NCBI GenBank assembly: GCA_004555705.1 | Contig: SFHI01000001.1 | Location: 1 to 64,000 of the forward strand | Length of the DNA: 64,000 nucleotides | Direction of reading: 5' to 3' | Origin: Clostridiales bacterium | GTDB taxonomy: Bacteria > Bacillota > Clostridia > Oscillospirales > Oscillospiraceae | Part shown: piece after piece, positions 14,536 to 22,917 of the stretch | Position numbering within the stretch: position 1 is the stretch's first letter | Layout of the letters: each line of letters opens with the position of its first letter | The notes under the pieces: model-generated | The model's input: only the letters and a program-made list of their open reading frames with translations | The model's database searches: none | What the model was told of the DNA's origin: nothing | Translations under genes and position numbers: made by a program

Positions 14536-15957
14536 TTATTTTGTTTCCGTCTTTTCGGTTTCGCCGTATTTTTTTCGGAAACCGGCCAATGCGGCCATTC
14601 CCTGGGGTGTGACGGGACGAATCCATTTACCGGAGTACAGATGCCGCTGCATTAGCAGGAAGCGGATGGGCTCGTCCAGATAGCAGCAGGCGAACACCAT
14701 CAAAAACGGCAGCTTCCACACAAGGCCGGACAGGCATACCGCGGGAAGCACCATGCAGTACATGAAGGTGATCTCCAGAATGGTTCCGAAGGAAGCATCT
14801 CCGGCGGAGCGGAAGGTGTCATTCTGTGTCCAGTTGCACATTCGGATGACACCCGCGGCGCAGTAAATCATCAGGAGACCGGAGCCCAGCCGCAGCGATT
14901 CGCCGGACAGACTCATGACCCCCAACAGAGGCTTGTGGACAGCAAGCAGAACCATGCACAGCACGGCGATGGTTCCTCCGCACAGCAGAACCAGACGCTT
15001 CGCCCGTTCATAGGCTTCCTCCAGTTCTCCGGCACCTACCTTCGCGCCAACCAGCACGGAAGCCGCGCTGGAAAAGCCGGAGAAGAAGCTGATGACCATA
15101 CCCTCCAGCGTTCGGAATACCGCGATGGCTGCAATGGCCTGCTCGGACTGCCGCCCCAGCACGATGTTGATGACCATGTTGCCCACGCCGATGAGAACCT
15201 CGTTGCACAGGATGGGGAAGCATTTGACGAAATACACCTTCACCAATGCCCGGTTCCAGCGGAAGTGGCTGCGGAAGCGGAACAGGTACCGATAGTTCTG
15301 CCTCCGCGCCAGAACCATGGTGACTGCCACGTTGATGGCAGCGGCGCAGGTGGTCGCCAGCGCGGCACCCTGAACACCCATGGCAGCTGCGCCCAGCTTG
15401 CCGTAGATGAATACCCAGTTCAGAAAAATGTTGCTGAGAACCGATACGATGGAGGCGTACAGCGGGATTCGTACCCGCTCCGTGGAGCGCAGTAGCGCGC
15501 TCATGGCTACGGAGAACACCTGCAGCGGGTAAGCAAAGCCCACAATGCGCAGGTACTGCACGCCGATGGTCTGGATACTCTGCTTGTCGGTATACAGCCC
15601 CATAACAAGCTCCGGCGCGAACACGGCAAAGCCGCAGGCCAGCAGCCCCACGCACATCATGCACACAAGGGTCAGTCCATAAGAACGCTCAATGCCGTCA
15701 TCATCCTGCGCCCCCCAATACTGGGAGAAGAACAGCATTCCGCCGCCGACAAAGCCCCAGTAGCCGGCGAACATCAGCGACGAGAACTGAGCGCACAGTC
15801 CCACAGCACCCACGGTGTTTTCCCCCAATGGGGCGATCATCATGGTATCCACCATGCTGCCGGTGGTGGTGAGCATATTCTGCAGGGCAACAGGAAGCGC
15901 GATGACCATCAAACTCTTCAGAAAGCTCTTCCACGCGAATTGTGATCTGTTTCTCAT
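14536..15957 (-). CDS. MATE-family multidrug/toxin efflux transporter
   Basis: This 473-residue protein has about twelve membrane segments in two related halves and typical MATE features: an N-terminal LPVALQNMLTTTGSMVDTMM, GAVGL and the central LGAAAMGVQGAALATT. It exports cationic compounds in exchange for Na+ or H+. The ATG at 15957 has a GGGGGAGAATCTG ribosome site upstream on the - strand. It stands alone between a remnant gene and a repeat-rich intergenic region, with no sign of belonging to either catabolic set. Substrates are unknown. Confidence 0.9.
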   Translation of the reverse strand: MRNRSQFAWKSFLKSLMVIALPVALQNMLTTTGSMVDTMMIAPLGENTVGAVGLCAQFSSLMFAGYWGFVGGGMLFFSQYWGAQDDDGIERSYGLTLVCMMCVGLLACGFAVFAPELVMGLYTDKQSIQTIGVQYLRIVGFAYPLQVFSVAMSALLRSTERVRIPLYASIVSVLSNIFLNWVFIYGKLGAAAMGVQGAALATTCAAAINVAVTMVLARRQNYRYLFRFRSHFRWNRALVKVYFVKCFPILCNEVLIGVGNMVINIVLGRQSEQAIAAIAVFRTLEGMVISFFSGFSSAASVLVGAKVGAGELEEAYERAKRLVLLCGGTIAVLCMVLLAVHKPLLGVMSLSGESLRLGSGLLMIYCAAGVIRMCNWTQNDTFRSAGDASFGTILEITFMYCMVLPAVCLSGLVWKLPFLMVFACCYLDEPIRFLLMQRHLYSGKWIRPVTPQGMAALAGFRKKYGETEKTETK

Positions 15958-16077
15958 CAGATTCTCCCCCGTAAGCCGCCAAATAATCCAACCACAGTAT
16001 ACCGCATGGCCCCGGCGGAGTCAATCCTGATCCGGCAGTGGGAACGATCCTTTATCGCACGGGGCTTGCAATCAGCA

Positions 16078-16190
16078 CTCGTAAACACCCCACGATCAGT
16101 AAAAAATGTCGGAAAGGCCGTGGGATTGCCGCACCGGTGTACGCACTGGTTCGCAATCAAGACGTGTAAACACGCCACGATAAACGAAAA
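16078..16190. repeat. Diverged interspersed repeat copies
   Basis: GTAAACACCCCACGAT and GTAAACACGCCACGAT occur about 85 bases apart as a direct repeat. Between them lies GGGATTGCCGCACCGGTGTA and GCACTGGTTCGCAATC, a diverged copy of the repeat core found at 58-96 and 26841-26887. The stretch is non-coding. Confidence 0.55.
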
Positions 16191-16195
16191 AGGAT

Positions 16196-16302
16196 GTCAT
16201 CCCGAGCGAGCGCAGCGAGTCGAGGGATCCTGGCACTGGGTTGACTGCAAATGGTAACGAAATGCGTAGATCCTTCGACTCGCTTCGCTCGCTCAGGATG
16301 TC
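16196..16302. repeat. Inverted-repeat element of the GAGCGAGCGCAGCGAGTCGA type
   Basis: Two arms of about 34 bases, at 16196-16229 and 16269-16302, are imperfect inverted copies of each other (GTCATCCCGAGCGAGCGCAG in the left arm; reverse-complemented right arm GACATCCTGAGCGAGCGAAG). A 39-base spacer separates them. This is a small palindromic interspersed repeat that could fold into a long hairpin. Confidence 0.65.
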
Positions 16303-16403
16303 ACACGATTTCAGTTTTTCATGGCAATGACACTGTTTGCCCAAAACCGTAAAAAGCAGTTCTTAGAGGCCGCCATTCTTTTACTGTAATATTATTTCAA
16401 GCC

Positions 16404-16437
16404 GAACCCCCGATTCCGTCACCGGAACCGGGGGTTC
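16404..16437 (-). terminator. Putative terminator after the Ldh2-type gene
   Basis: GAACCCCCGATTCCG and CGGAACCGGGGGTTC form a long stem with a four-base loop, about 55 bases past the stop of the 16493-17587 gene. A clear T-tract is missing, so it may act as a 3' stabiliser instead. The rest of 15958-16492 holds only repeats. Confidence 0.5.
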
Positions 16438-16492
16438 ATCTCTTCTGCCATATTCAGCGCCTGCGCCGCCAGGGGAAGGGCGCTGTCAGCCC

Positions 16493-17587
16493 TTACAGGT
16501 CCAGGCAGGGGGGCAAATACGCGGCTGCGCCTGTATATTCCCCGATCATCTTCATCTCCGCGTAGGTCTTTTCATTGAGCGGCACCCCATCCCTGCGGAC
16601 CCGTTCGTGGGCCTCCGCCTCCTTCTCACCCTGGATGAAGATTCGATCCTGGCCCTCAGCCTTTGCGGAGTCCCGAATCTCCTGCAGAAATCTGCTCAGC
16701 GCGTTTTCGATTGCTTCCTTGTCCCCGAACATCCCATAATCCAGCGCGAGGAAGCAGTGGGCGATATTGGCCCGGCCGGGGGTCTTGTAGATGTAGTTTG
16801 AGGTGGTCCCTCCGGAGAGAATTGCCGTTGCGATTTCGCACAGCATCCCGAAGCCGTACCCCTTATACCCGGAGGTTTCGCTGCCGGAACCGCCCAGAGG
16901 GAGAATTCCGCCGCCTGTCTTATGGATGATATTGTACAAGATGCGGTCGGGGTCGCTGCAGTCGCGGCCGTTTTCATCCACCGCCCAGCCCAACGGCAGG
17001 CCGTTTCCGCGCTTCACGTAAACCTCCAGCTTTCCCCTGGGGACAACGGTGGTCGCCGCGTCAAAAACAAAGGGCACCGGCTTCGCGGGCATGGCAAAGG
17101 CGATGGGATTGGTACCCAGCATGGCCTGACGCCCATAGGTGGGCACCATGATGGCCTCGGTGTTGGTCATGGACATTCCAATGAGTCCCTGCTCCGCCGC
17201 CATCTTTGCGTAGTAGCCCGCGATTCCGTAGTGGTTGGAATTCCGGACGGTGACCATGCCGAAACCGCAGCGTTTTGCCTTCCCGATGGCAAGCTCCATG
17301 GCCTGGCAGCCGACAAGCTGTCCCATTGCGTCATGGCCCTCCACAACAGCCGACAGAGGCGTCTCGTGGACGATCTCGGGTTCCGCATCCGGCTGAACCA
17401 TGCCGTCGGTGATCTCCTTATGATACCGTATGAGCCGCTGGATACCATGGGACTCGATGCCGGACAGGTCAGCATCCAGCAGCACATCGGTGATCCGGCT
17501 GCTCTTCTCCTCGTCAAAGCCATACCCCCGGAAAACCTGAACGCAGAACTTTTCCAGTGCGGTATAGTCAACACGATGATACTGCAT
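16493..17587 (-). CDS. Malate/L-lactate dehydrogenase-family (Ldh2/YiaK-type) oxidoreductase
   Basis: This 364-residue protein belongs to the Ldh2/MDH2 family of NAD(P)-dependent 2-oxo/2-hydroxy acid oxidoreductases, which includes YiaK (2,3-diketo-L-gulonate reductase), ureidoglycolate and sulfolactate dehydrogenases. The catalytic histidine segment NSNHYGIAGYY and the GTNPIAFAMP nucleotide-binding stretch are present, as is SGYKGYGFGMLCEI near the C-terminal half. The ATG at 17587 follows GGGAGGATTG. It is the last gene of an operon with uxuA, a zinc dehydrogenase and an esterase, so a sugar-acid substrate is the best guess. The exact substrate is inference. Confidence 0.85.
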   Translation of the reverse strand: MQYHRVDYTALEKFCVQVFRGYGFDEEKSSRITDVLLDADLSGIESHGIQRLIRYHKEITDGMVQPDAEPEIVHETPLSAVVEGHDAMGQLVGCQAMELAIGKAKRCGFGMVTVRNSNHYGIAGYYAKMAAEQGLIGMSMTNTEAIMVPTYGRQAMLGTNPIAFAMPAKPVPFVFDAATTVVPRGKLEVYVKRGNGLPLGWAVDENGRDCSDPDRILYNIIHKTGGGILPLGGSGSETSGYKGYGFGMLCEIATAILSGGTTSNYIYKTPGRANIAHCFLALDYGMFGDKEAIENALSRFLQEIRDSAKAEGQDRIFIQGEKEAEAHERVRRDGVPLNEKTYAEMKMIGEYTGAAAYLPPCLDL

Positions 17588-17633
17588 AATCAATCCTCCC
17601 TGGTTACTGCCCAAGAGGCAGGGCGGCGATTCC

Positions 17634-18431
17634 TCAGAACCAGTTCTTCGCGTCCCTGCGCTGAATGGGAAGCCAGGCCAGGATCCGCCGAAGCTCATCA
17701 TCCCAGAAGTCCCAGTTGTGAATTCCCGGCTGTTCATGATAGACATGCCGGACGCCCAGCTTCTGCAGATGCTTTTCGAAAGCCAGATTGGAGTCGTAGA
17801 GGAAATCCTGCCTTCCGATGCACACATAGAGCTCCGGAAGCGATACGCCCTTTTCCACCGCGGTATCGATCACATGGTACATATCCTCGTCCGTACCGGC
17901 CAGCTGCTCATGATCCCGGAACGCCATCGACCAGACGGAATCATCGCTGTCCGCTTTGTCCTGCCAGCCGGAGAAATTCGCCGACATGCAGGCCACGGCT
18001 CCGTAGAGGTCCGGGCGTGTAAAGCCCAGCTTGAACGCCCCCGTACCGCCCATGGAGAGGCCGCAGATGAAGTTGTCCTCCCGCTTGTCGGAAATGGGGA
18101 ACATCCACTGCATCATTTTGGGCAGCTCTTCCGTGACATAGGTATAATAGGCCGGGCCGCTGCGCGGCATATTGCGGTAGCAGCCGTTTTCCGTATCCAT
18201 CATCACGACCGCCACATAGTATTCCTGGGCATAGCTTTCGATCCGGGAGAAGCGCATATAATCTCCCTCATCTCCATAAGTACCGTGGAGGAGGTAAAGC
18301 ACCGGGAATTTTTTGTTCTGGTCGTAGAACGATCCGTTTTTCTCCCCCGCCAGAGGCGTGGGCAGGATGACCTGGATGCTTGTTTTCGTGTGCAGCGCCT
18401 CAGAATAGGTTTTCAGCTGAATAAATGCCAT
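17634..18431 (-). CDS. Esterase D/XynZ-type alpha/beta hydrolase, copy 1
   Basis: This 265-residue protein is an alpha/beta hydrolase of the putative-esterase (EstD/feruloyl esterase-like) family. The nucleophile elbow GLSMGGTGAFK gives the catalytic Ser; LLHGTYGDEGDY carries the oxyanion region and the terminal IHNWDFWDDEL the catalytic His. No signal peptide is visible, so it is probably cytoplasmic. The two other esterases at 29350 and 30199 share the same N-terminal pattern. It lies between the zinc dehydrogenase and the Ldh2-type gene. It may release a sugar acid from an ester or open a lactone; this is inferred from neighbours only. Confidence 0.85.
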   Translation of the reverse strand: MAFIQLKTYSEALHTKTSIQVILPTPLAGEKNGSFYDQNKKFPVLYLLHGTYGDEGDYMRFSRIESYAQEYYVAVVMMDTENGCYRNMPRSGPAYYTYVTEELPKMMQWMFPISDKREDNFICGLSMGGTGAFKLGFTRPDLYGAVACMSANFSGWQDKADSDDSVWSMAFRDHEQLAGTDEDMYHVIDTAVEKGVSLPELYVCIGRQDFLYDSNLAFEKHLQKLGVRHVYHEQPGIHNWDFWDDELRRILAWLPIQRRDAKNWF

Positions 18432-18469
18432 TTTGAGTTCTCCTTTCCCATGTCCTTACCGCCGGGCAG

Positions 18470-19486
18470 TTACAGCTCCACAACGATTTTACGAACCTCA
18501 GCGGGGTGCTCGATGGCGAAGCGGAACGCCTCCTCCACCCTTTCCACCGGGTAGCGCTGAGTTACAAAATCCGCCAGAAGCTCCGCGTTTTCCTCTACGA
18601 GCCGGATCGCGGCAGGGAATTTATTGGCCTGAAGCCGTGTGCCTACCAGACTGACTTCCTTCCGCATCAGCGTAACATGAGGGATCTCCGATTTGATGGG
18701 GCCGAAGCCCAGCTCCACCACGCGGCCTGCCGGGGACACCAGCTCCACCGCCTGCTCCATGCTCCACTTGGCGCACACACAGTCCAGAACCACGTTGGGC
18801 CCCATGCCTCCGGTCAGCTCCAGAACCTTCTGAGCCATATCCTCCCGGCTGACGTCGATCACATAGTCCGCGCCCAGCTTTTTGGCATATTCCAGCTTCT
18901 TCGCCACAATATCCGTGGTGATGCAGATGGCGCCCTTGGATTTCGCAGCCAACAGGCAGCAAAGGCCGATGGTACCGGAACCCATAATCAGGACAACGTC
19001 TCCCTCCTGGACATCCCCACGGGAGGTCGCCTGGAATCCGATGGTCACAGGCTCGCTGAGCACGGCGCAGTTCCAGGGAATGCTGCTGTCGATCCGGTGG
19101 GCCTTGCTCTCGTCCAGAACCAGATACTCCCTGCAGCCGCCCTCAATATGGACGCCCATAACGCCCAGCTTTTCGCACACATTGTGTCTGCCATGGCGGC
19201 AGGCGTAGCATTCTCCGCAGGATACGATGGGTTCTCCCACCACATGATCTCCCACCCGGAGCTTCGTGACGTCTGAGCCCACCGCCTCAACCTCGCCTGT
19301 GAACTCATGTCCAAAAACCCGCGGGTAAGAGGCAAAGGGATTTTCCCCCTTGTAAATATGGACGTCGGAGCCGCAGATGCCCGTTAGTTTCACATGGACC
19401 AGCACCTGGTTCGGCTGTGTGATCTGGGGCTTCTCCAGCTCCCGCACCTCAATTTCATCTTTTTTCAGAATGACTGCTGCTTTCAT
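18470..19486 (-). CDS. Zinc-dependent medium-chain dehydrogenase (threonine/sorbitol-type), copy 1
   Basis: This 338-residue medium-chain alcohol dehydrogenase has the catalytic zinc ligands in GICGSDVH and GHEFTGEV, structural-zinc cysteines CGECYACRHGRHNVC, and the NAD-binding loop GSGTIGLCC. Length is normal. In uronate loci this family often supplies L-gulonate or L-galactonate 5-dehydrogenase, making D-fructuronate or D-tagaturonate. The neighbouring uxuA and distant uxuB fit that role. The ATG at 19486 follows GGGAGATAAT. It is 14 bases downstream of uxuA and probably cotranscribed. The substrate remains inferred. Confidence 0.87.
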   Translation of the reverse strand: MKAAVILKKDEIEVRELEKPQITQPNQVLVHVKLTGICGSDVHIYKGENPFASYPRVFGHEFTGEVEAVGSDVTKLRVGDHVVGEPIVSCGECYACRHGRHNVCEKLGVMGVHIEGGCREYLVLDESKAHRIDSSIPWNCAVLSEPVTIGFQATSRGDVQEGDVVLIMGSGTIGLCCLLAAKSKGAICITTDIVAKKLEYAKKLGADYVIDVSREDMAQKVLELTGGMGPNVVLDCVCAKWSMEQAVELVSPAGRVVELGFGPIKSEIPHVTLMRKEVSLVGTRLQANKFPAAIRLVEENAELLADFVTQRYPVERVEEAFRFAIEHPAEVRKIVVEL

Positions 19487-19500
19487 ATTATCTCCCTGCC

Positions 19501-20580
19501 TTACTTTGACATTTTGCAGATTGCTTCCCAAAGTCCATTCAGATAGGTCAGGCCCAGGGCCCTGTCGTACAGCCCGTAGCCGGGGCGGCCCACCTCATCC
19601 CAGATCATGCGGCCATGATCCGGGCGGACATAGGTATCCGGGCAGGTATCATAAACGGCCTTCATGATCTCAAACATATCCAAATCACCCTCGCTGGACA
19701 GGTGGGCGGATTCCCGGAAGCGGCGGTCCGCCCCCAGGTGCTTGATGTTGCGGATGTGCAGGCAGCCGATCCGGTCCATGCTGCCGAAATGGCGGATGAT
19801 GGCCGGAATGTCGTTCGCCACATTGCTGCCGAGGCTGCCGGTGCACAGGCACACCGTATTGGCGGGGCTGTCCTTCAGCTTGATGATCTTGTCGAAGCCC
19901 TCCTGGTCGTGGGCGATCCGGGGAAGTCCGAAAATCTTCCAGCCCGGATCATCCGGATGGCAGGCCATACGGATTCCCACCTCCTCGCAGACCGGGATGA
20001 TTGCCTCCAGGAAATACTGATAGTTTTTCAGCAGCGCCGCCTCGTCCACGGATTTGTAAAGCTCCATCACCCGCTCAAGGTCCGCCAGACGCTCCGGCTC
20101 CCAGCCGGGCAGGGAGAAGCCATTGGAGTTCTCGGCGGTACGCTTTACGATCTCCACCGGGGTCATGGAGCCCAGCTCCTCCTCGTCGTAATACAGGCTG
20201 TTGCTTCCGTCCTCAGGAATGACCCGGGCCAGGTCCGTGCGCAGCCAATCGAGAACCGGCATAAAGTTATAGACAATTACCTTCACGCCGTATTTGGCCA
20301 GATTCCGGATGGTTGTAATGTAATTCTCGATATACTGATCTCTGGTCGGCAGACCGAGCTTGATGTCCTCATGGACATTCACACTCTCGATCACTTCACA
20401 TTCCAGTCCCGCCTCATGAACATGGTCAATATAGGCCTTGATTTCCTCTTCAGGCCAGACTTCGCCCGCCGCCTTGTCGTCCAGCAGGCCCATCAGACCG
20501 GTGCAGCCAGGAATCTGCCTGATGTTTTTCAGTGTGACCGAATCGCGGCCCTCGCCATACCATCTGAATGTTAATTTCAT
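19501..20580 (-). CDS. uxuA: D-mannonate dehydratase UxuA
   Basis: This 359-residue protein converts D-mannonate to 2-keto-3-deoxy-D-gluconate in hexuronate catabolism. The TIM-barrel family features are clear: FRWYG at the N-terminus, [12 protein letters not shown], and metal-site segments [25 protein letters not shown] and RPDHGR. Length equals that of the shorter Bacillus-type enzymes rather than the 394-residue E. coli form. The ATG at 20580 follows AAAAGGAGTG. It is the first gene of a four-gene operon and is divergent from a GntR regulator. KDG kinase and aldolase are not in the window. Confidence 0.93.
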   Translation of the reverse strand: MKLTFRWYGEGRDSVTLKNIRQIPGCTGLMGLLDDKAAGEVWPEEEIKAYIDHVHEAGLECEVIESVNVHEDIKLGLPTRDQYIENYITTIRNLAKYGVKVIVYNFMPVLDWLRTDLARVIPEDGSNSLYYDEEELGSMTPVEIVKRTAENSNGFSLPGWEPERLADLERVMELYKSVDEAALLKNYQYFLEAIIPVCEEVGIRMACHPDDPGWKIFGLPRIAHDQEGFDKIIKLKDSPANTVCLCTGSLGSNVANDIPAIIRHFGSMDRIGCLHIRNIKHLGADRRFRESAHLSSEGDLDMFEIMKAVYDTCPDTYVRPDHGRMIWDEVGRPGYGLYDRALGLTYLNGLWEAICKMSK

Positions 20581-20694
20581 GGACACACTCCTTTTCCGAT
20601 TCAACTGTATTGAAAAATTTCGGAACGAATTTTATTGCAAAATGGCGCTCAGGTATGATATGATGGAAAAAAACAGTGGAAGGTGTTATTCTGA
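20581..20694. promoter_or_regulatory. uxuA/gntR divergent control region
   Basis: In the 114-base divergent gap, TTGCAA (20635-20640) and TATGAT (20659-20664) with an 18-base spacer form a plausible promoter for the + strand regulator. An AT-rich imperfect inverted repeat, AAAATT...AATTTT around 20613-20634, could be an operator. The TGTATACA motif found upstream of livK, gntR-2 and the larA-like gene is absent here, so this operon is probably controlled separately by its own regulator. Confidence 0.4.
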
Positions 20695-21390
20695 ATGCCA
20701 AAATTGAATCTCAGTGAAACCGCCTATCAAGTCCTTCTGTCCCGTATTGTCAGCTGCCAGTATCCTCCCGGATGCCTGCTGAATGAGGAAAAGCTGGTCA
20801 GCGAATTGGGAATCAGCCGAACCCCCATCCGGTCCGCCCTGATCCGGCTTCAGCAGGAGCATCTCGTCCAGATCATCTCCAAGAAAGGGATTCTGGTGAC
20901 TGAAATCACGCCGAACGGAATCCGGGACCTGTTCAATCTGCGGGACCTGATCGAGCCCTATGCCATCCGGGAGTTTTCCGGAAACTTCCAGAAAGAAAAG
21001 CTGATCTATTATCTGGAGCTTTTTTCCAAGGATTACCGGATGAACGACTATCAAATCATTTTTGACGCCGACGTTGAGTTTCACACGGAGATCGTCGGGC
21101 TCACCGGCAACACGTTCCTGTGCGCGTTTTACAATTCCCTGCAGAAGCTGCTTGCCCGCATCACCCTGATCTGCGGCACCTCCGTTGACGATCGTCTTAA
21201 GATATCCAACCAGGAGCATACGGAGATTGTCATGGCTCTTTTGAAGGACGACACGGAAGGGGCCGTCAGAATGCTGCAGGCCCACCTTCGCGAGGCACGG
21301 GAATCGGCCTATCAGGCGATTCTCATCAACGGAAAAAGCGCCAAGGATATTCCGGAGGGGCTGGAAATCAGCCTGGAACCCTTCACCTGA
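20695..21390 (+). CDS. FadR-type (FCD) GntR-family regulator of the uxuA operon
   Basis: This 231-residue protein has an N-terminal winged helix (LSETAYQVLLSRIV, then LVSELGISRTPIRSALIRLQ and the wing SKKGILVTEI) and a C-terminal FCD helical domain with putative metal ligands in DADVEFHTEIV, QEHTEIV and QAHLREA. It is transcribed divergently from uxuA, the usual arrangement for UxuR/ExuR-like control by a uronate or aldonate. The ATG at 20695 follows GGAAGG. A strong terminator follows. Confidence 0.87.
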   Translation: MPKLNLSETAYQVLLSRIVSCQYPPGCLLNEEKLVSELGISRTPIRSALIRLQQEHLVQIISKKGILVTEITPNGIRDLFNLRDLIEPYAIREFSGNFQKEKLIYYLELFSKDYRMNDYQIIFDADVEFHTEIVGLTGNTFLCAFYNSLQKLLARITLICGTSVDDRLKISNQEHTEIVMALLKDDTEGAVRMLQAHLREARESAYQAILINGKSAKDIPEGLEISLEPFT

Positions 21391-21408
21391 GCATAACCAT
21401 CCAGCAGG

Positions 21409-21440
21409 ACGCCATGCGGCTTATGCCGCATGGCGTTTTT
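21409..21440 (+). terminator. Intrinsic terminator between gntR and livF
   Basis: ACGCCATGCGGC (21409-21420) and GCCGCATGGCGT (21425-21436) form a perfect 12-pair stem with a TTAT loop, followed by a T-tract on the + strand. It ends the regulator transcript; the opposite direction lacks a T-tract after the stem. Confidence 0.88.
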
Positions 21441-21445
21441 CCGCG

Positions 21446-22162
21446 TCAGCCTCCCAGATACGCCTTCTTGACCTCCGGGTCCTTCGCCAGGTTTTCGCAG
21501 GTGTCCTCCATGACGATCTCACCCGTCTGAAGCACATAGCCCCGGTCCGCCGTGGAAAGGGCGGCCTTGGAGTTCTGTTCCACCAGGAGGATCGTGGTCC
21601 CGTTCTCTCTCAGCTTTCGGATCGCGGCAAAAATTTCATGGATGACCAGAGGGGCCAGGCCCATGGACGGCTCATCCAGCAGCAGGAGCTTCGGATTGCT
21701 GATCATGGCCCGGGCGATGGCCAGCATCTCCTGCTCGCCGCCGGAAAGCGTTCCTCCCAGGGAGCGCTCCCGTTCCTTCAGCCGGGGAAACAGTTCGAAC
21801 AGCTCCTCCGTCTGCCGGGCGATTTCCGCCTTATCCCTGCGCAGATAGGCGCCCATCTGAATGTTTTCCAGAACGGTGAGCTTGGGGAAGATATGTCTCC
21901 CCTCCAGAACCTGGGCCATGCCCATGCCTGTGACATTGTGGCCCTTGGCGCCGGTGATCGGCTTGCCGTCGAACAGCACCTCTCCGCGGATGCCCTTTGC
22001 CGGATTCAGTCCGGAGACCGTCCGGAGCAGGGTCGTCTTTCCGGCGCCGTTGGAGCCGATGAGGGTCACGATCTCGCCCTGCTCAACACGGAGGCTGACG
22101 CCCTTGAGGGCATGAACATTTCCGTAAAAATAGTGCAGATCCTTTACTTCCAGCAGCGCCAT
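21446..22162 (-). CDS. livF: LivF-type ABC transporter ATPase
   Basis: This 238-residue ATPase is of the branched-chain amino-acid-type (HAAT) importer family. Walker A is GSNGAGKT at residues 36-43, the signature is TLSGGEQEM, and Walker B is LLLLDEPSMG. The ATG at 22162 has GGGAGGTG eight bases upstream; a GTG two codons earlier is too close to that site. It is the last gene of livK-H-M-G-F and directly abuts livG. HAAT systems also import amides, urea and aromatic or aliphatic acids, so the location in a uronate region leaves the substrate open. Confidence 0.92.
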   Translation of the reverse strand: MALLEVKDLHYFYGNVHALKGVSLRVEQGEIVTLIGSNGAGKTTLLRTVSGLNPAKGIRGEVLFDGKPITGAKGHNVTGMGMAQVLEGRHIFPKLTVLENIQMGAYLRRDKAEIARQTEELFELFPRLKERERSLGGTLSGGEQEMLAIARAMISNPKLLLLDEPSMGLAPLVIHEIFAAIRKLRENGTTILLVEQNSKAALSTADRGYVLQTGEIVMEDTCENLAKDPEVKKAYLGG

Positions 22163-22164
22163 AC

Positions 22165-22917
22165 TCACGCACCTCCCAGATAAGCGGCGATGACCGCGGG
22201 ATTGTTCTGGACCTCGGCAGGCGTGCCCTCGGCGATCAGATGCCCGTCGTCCATCACATATACATAATCGGAAATCTCCATGATCACTGCCATGTCATGC
22301 TCGATGATCAGCACTGTGATCCCCATCTTTGTAATGTTCTGAATGATATTGTTCAGAGTCAGCTTTTCCGTGGCGTTCATACCTGCCGCGGGCTCGTCCA
22401 GAAGCAGCACCTTGGGCTTTGTGGCCAGGGCCCGGGCGATCTCGATGAGGCGCTGGTCACCGTAGGCCAGCGCGCCGGCGGGAAGGTCCTTTTTATCGGC
22501 CATGCCCACAAGCTCCAGGCATTTGATGCACTCCTCCCGGGCCGCCTGCTCCTGACGCCGCATCTTGGGGGTGTGGAACAGAGAGCCGACCAAGCCGTAG
22601 GGAATCCGGCAGTGCTGGCCGATCATCACGTTGTTGAGAACGCTCATGCTCAGGAACAGGTTGATCTGCTGATAGGTTCTGGAAATACCAGCTTCACACA
22701 GCTTATAGCCCTTACCGTTGGTAATTTCCTTGCCCTCAAAGTAGATATGTCCGTCCGGTGTTTTCTGAACACCGTTGATGGTGTTGAACAGCGTTGTCTT
22801 TCCGGCGCCGTTGGGGCCGATCAGACCGGTTACCTTTCCTTTTTCCACGTGCATGGAAACGTCGTTGACGGCCACGACGCCGCCGAAACGAACGGTCACA
22901 TTTTCAGCTCTTATCAT
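22165..22917 (-). CDS. livG: LivG-type ABC transporter ATPase
   Basis: This 250-residue ATPase has Walker A GPNGAGKT at residues 34-41, a signature region reading ALAYGDQRLIEIARAL and Walker B VLLLDEPAAGMN, all typical of LivG. The C-terminal extension GHLIAEGTPAEVQNNPAVIAAYLG is also LivG-like. Its start overlaps the livM end by 14 bases, implying coupled translation. It works with LivF on the cytoplasmic face of the LivH/LivM channel. Confidence 0.92.
   Translation of the reverse strand: MIRAENVTVRFGGVVAVNDVSMHVEKGKVTGLIGPNGAGKTTLFNTINGVQKTPDGHIYFEGKEITNGKGYKLCEAGISRTYQQINLFLSMSVLNNVMIGQHCRIPYGLVGSLFHTPKMRRQEQAAREECIKCLELVGMADKKDLPAGALAYGDQRLIEIARALATKPKVLLLDEPAAGMNATEKLTLNNIIQNITKMGITVLIIEHDMAVIMEISDYVYVMDDGHLIAEGTPAEVQNNPAVIAAYLGGA

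Noticed and set aside
14247..14655. Two + strand open frames after the GntR gene
   Set aside because: They cover a terminator and the antisense of a rhodanese-like remnant and of the MATE gene end. The translations look random.
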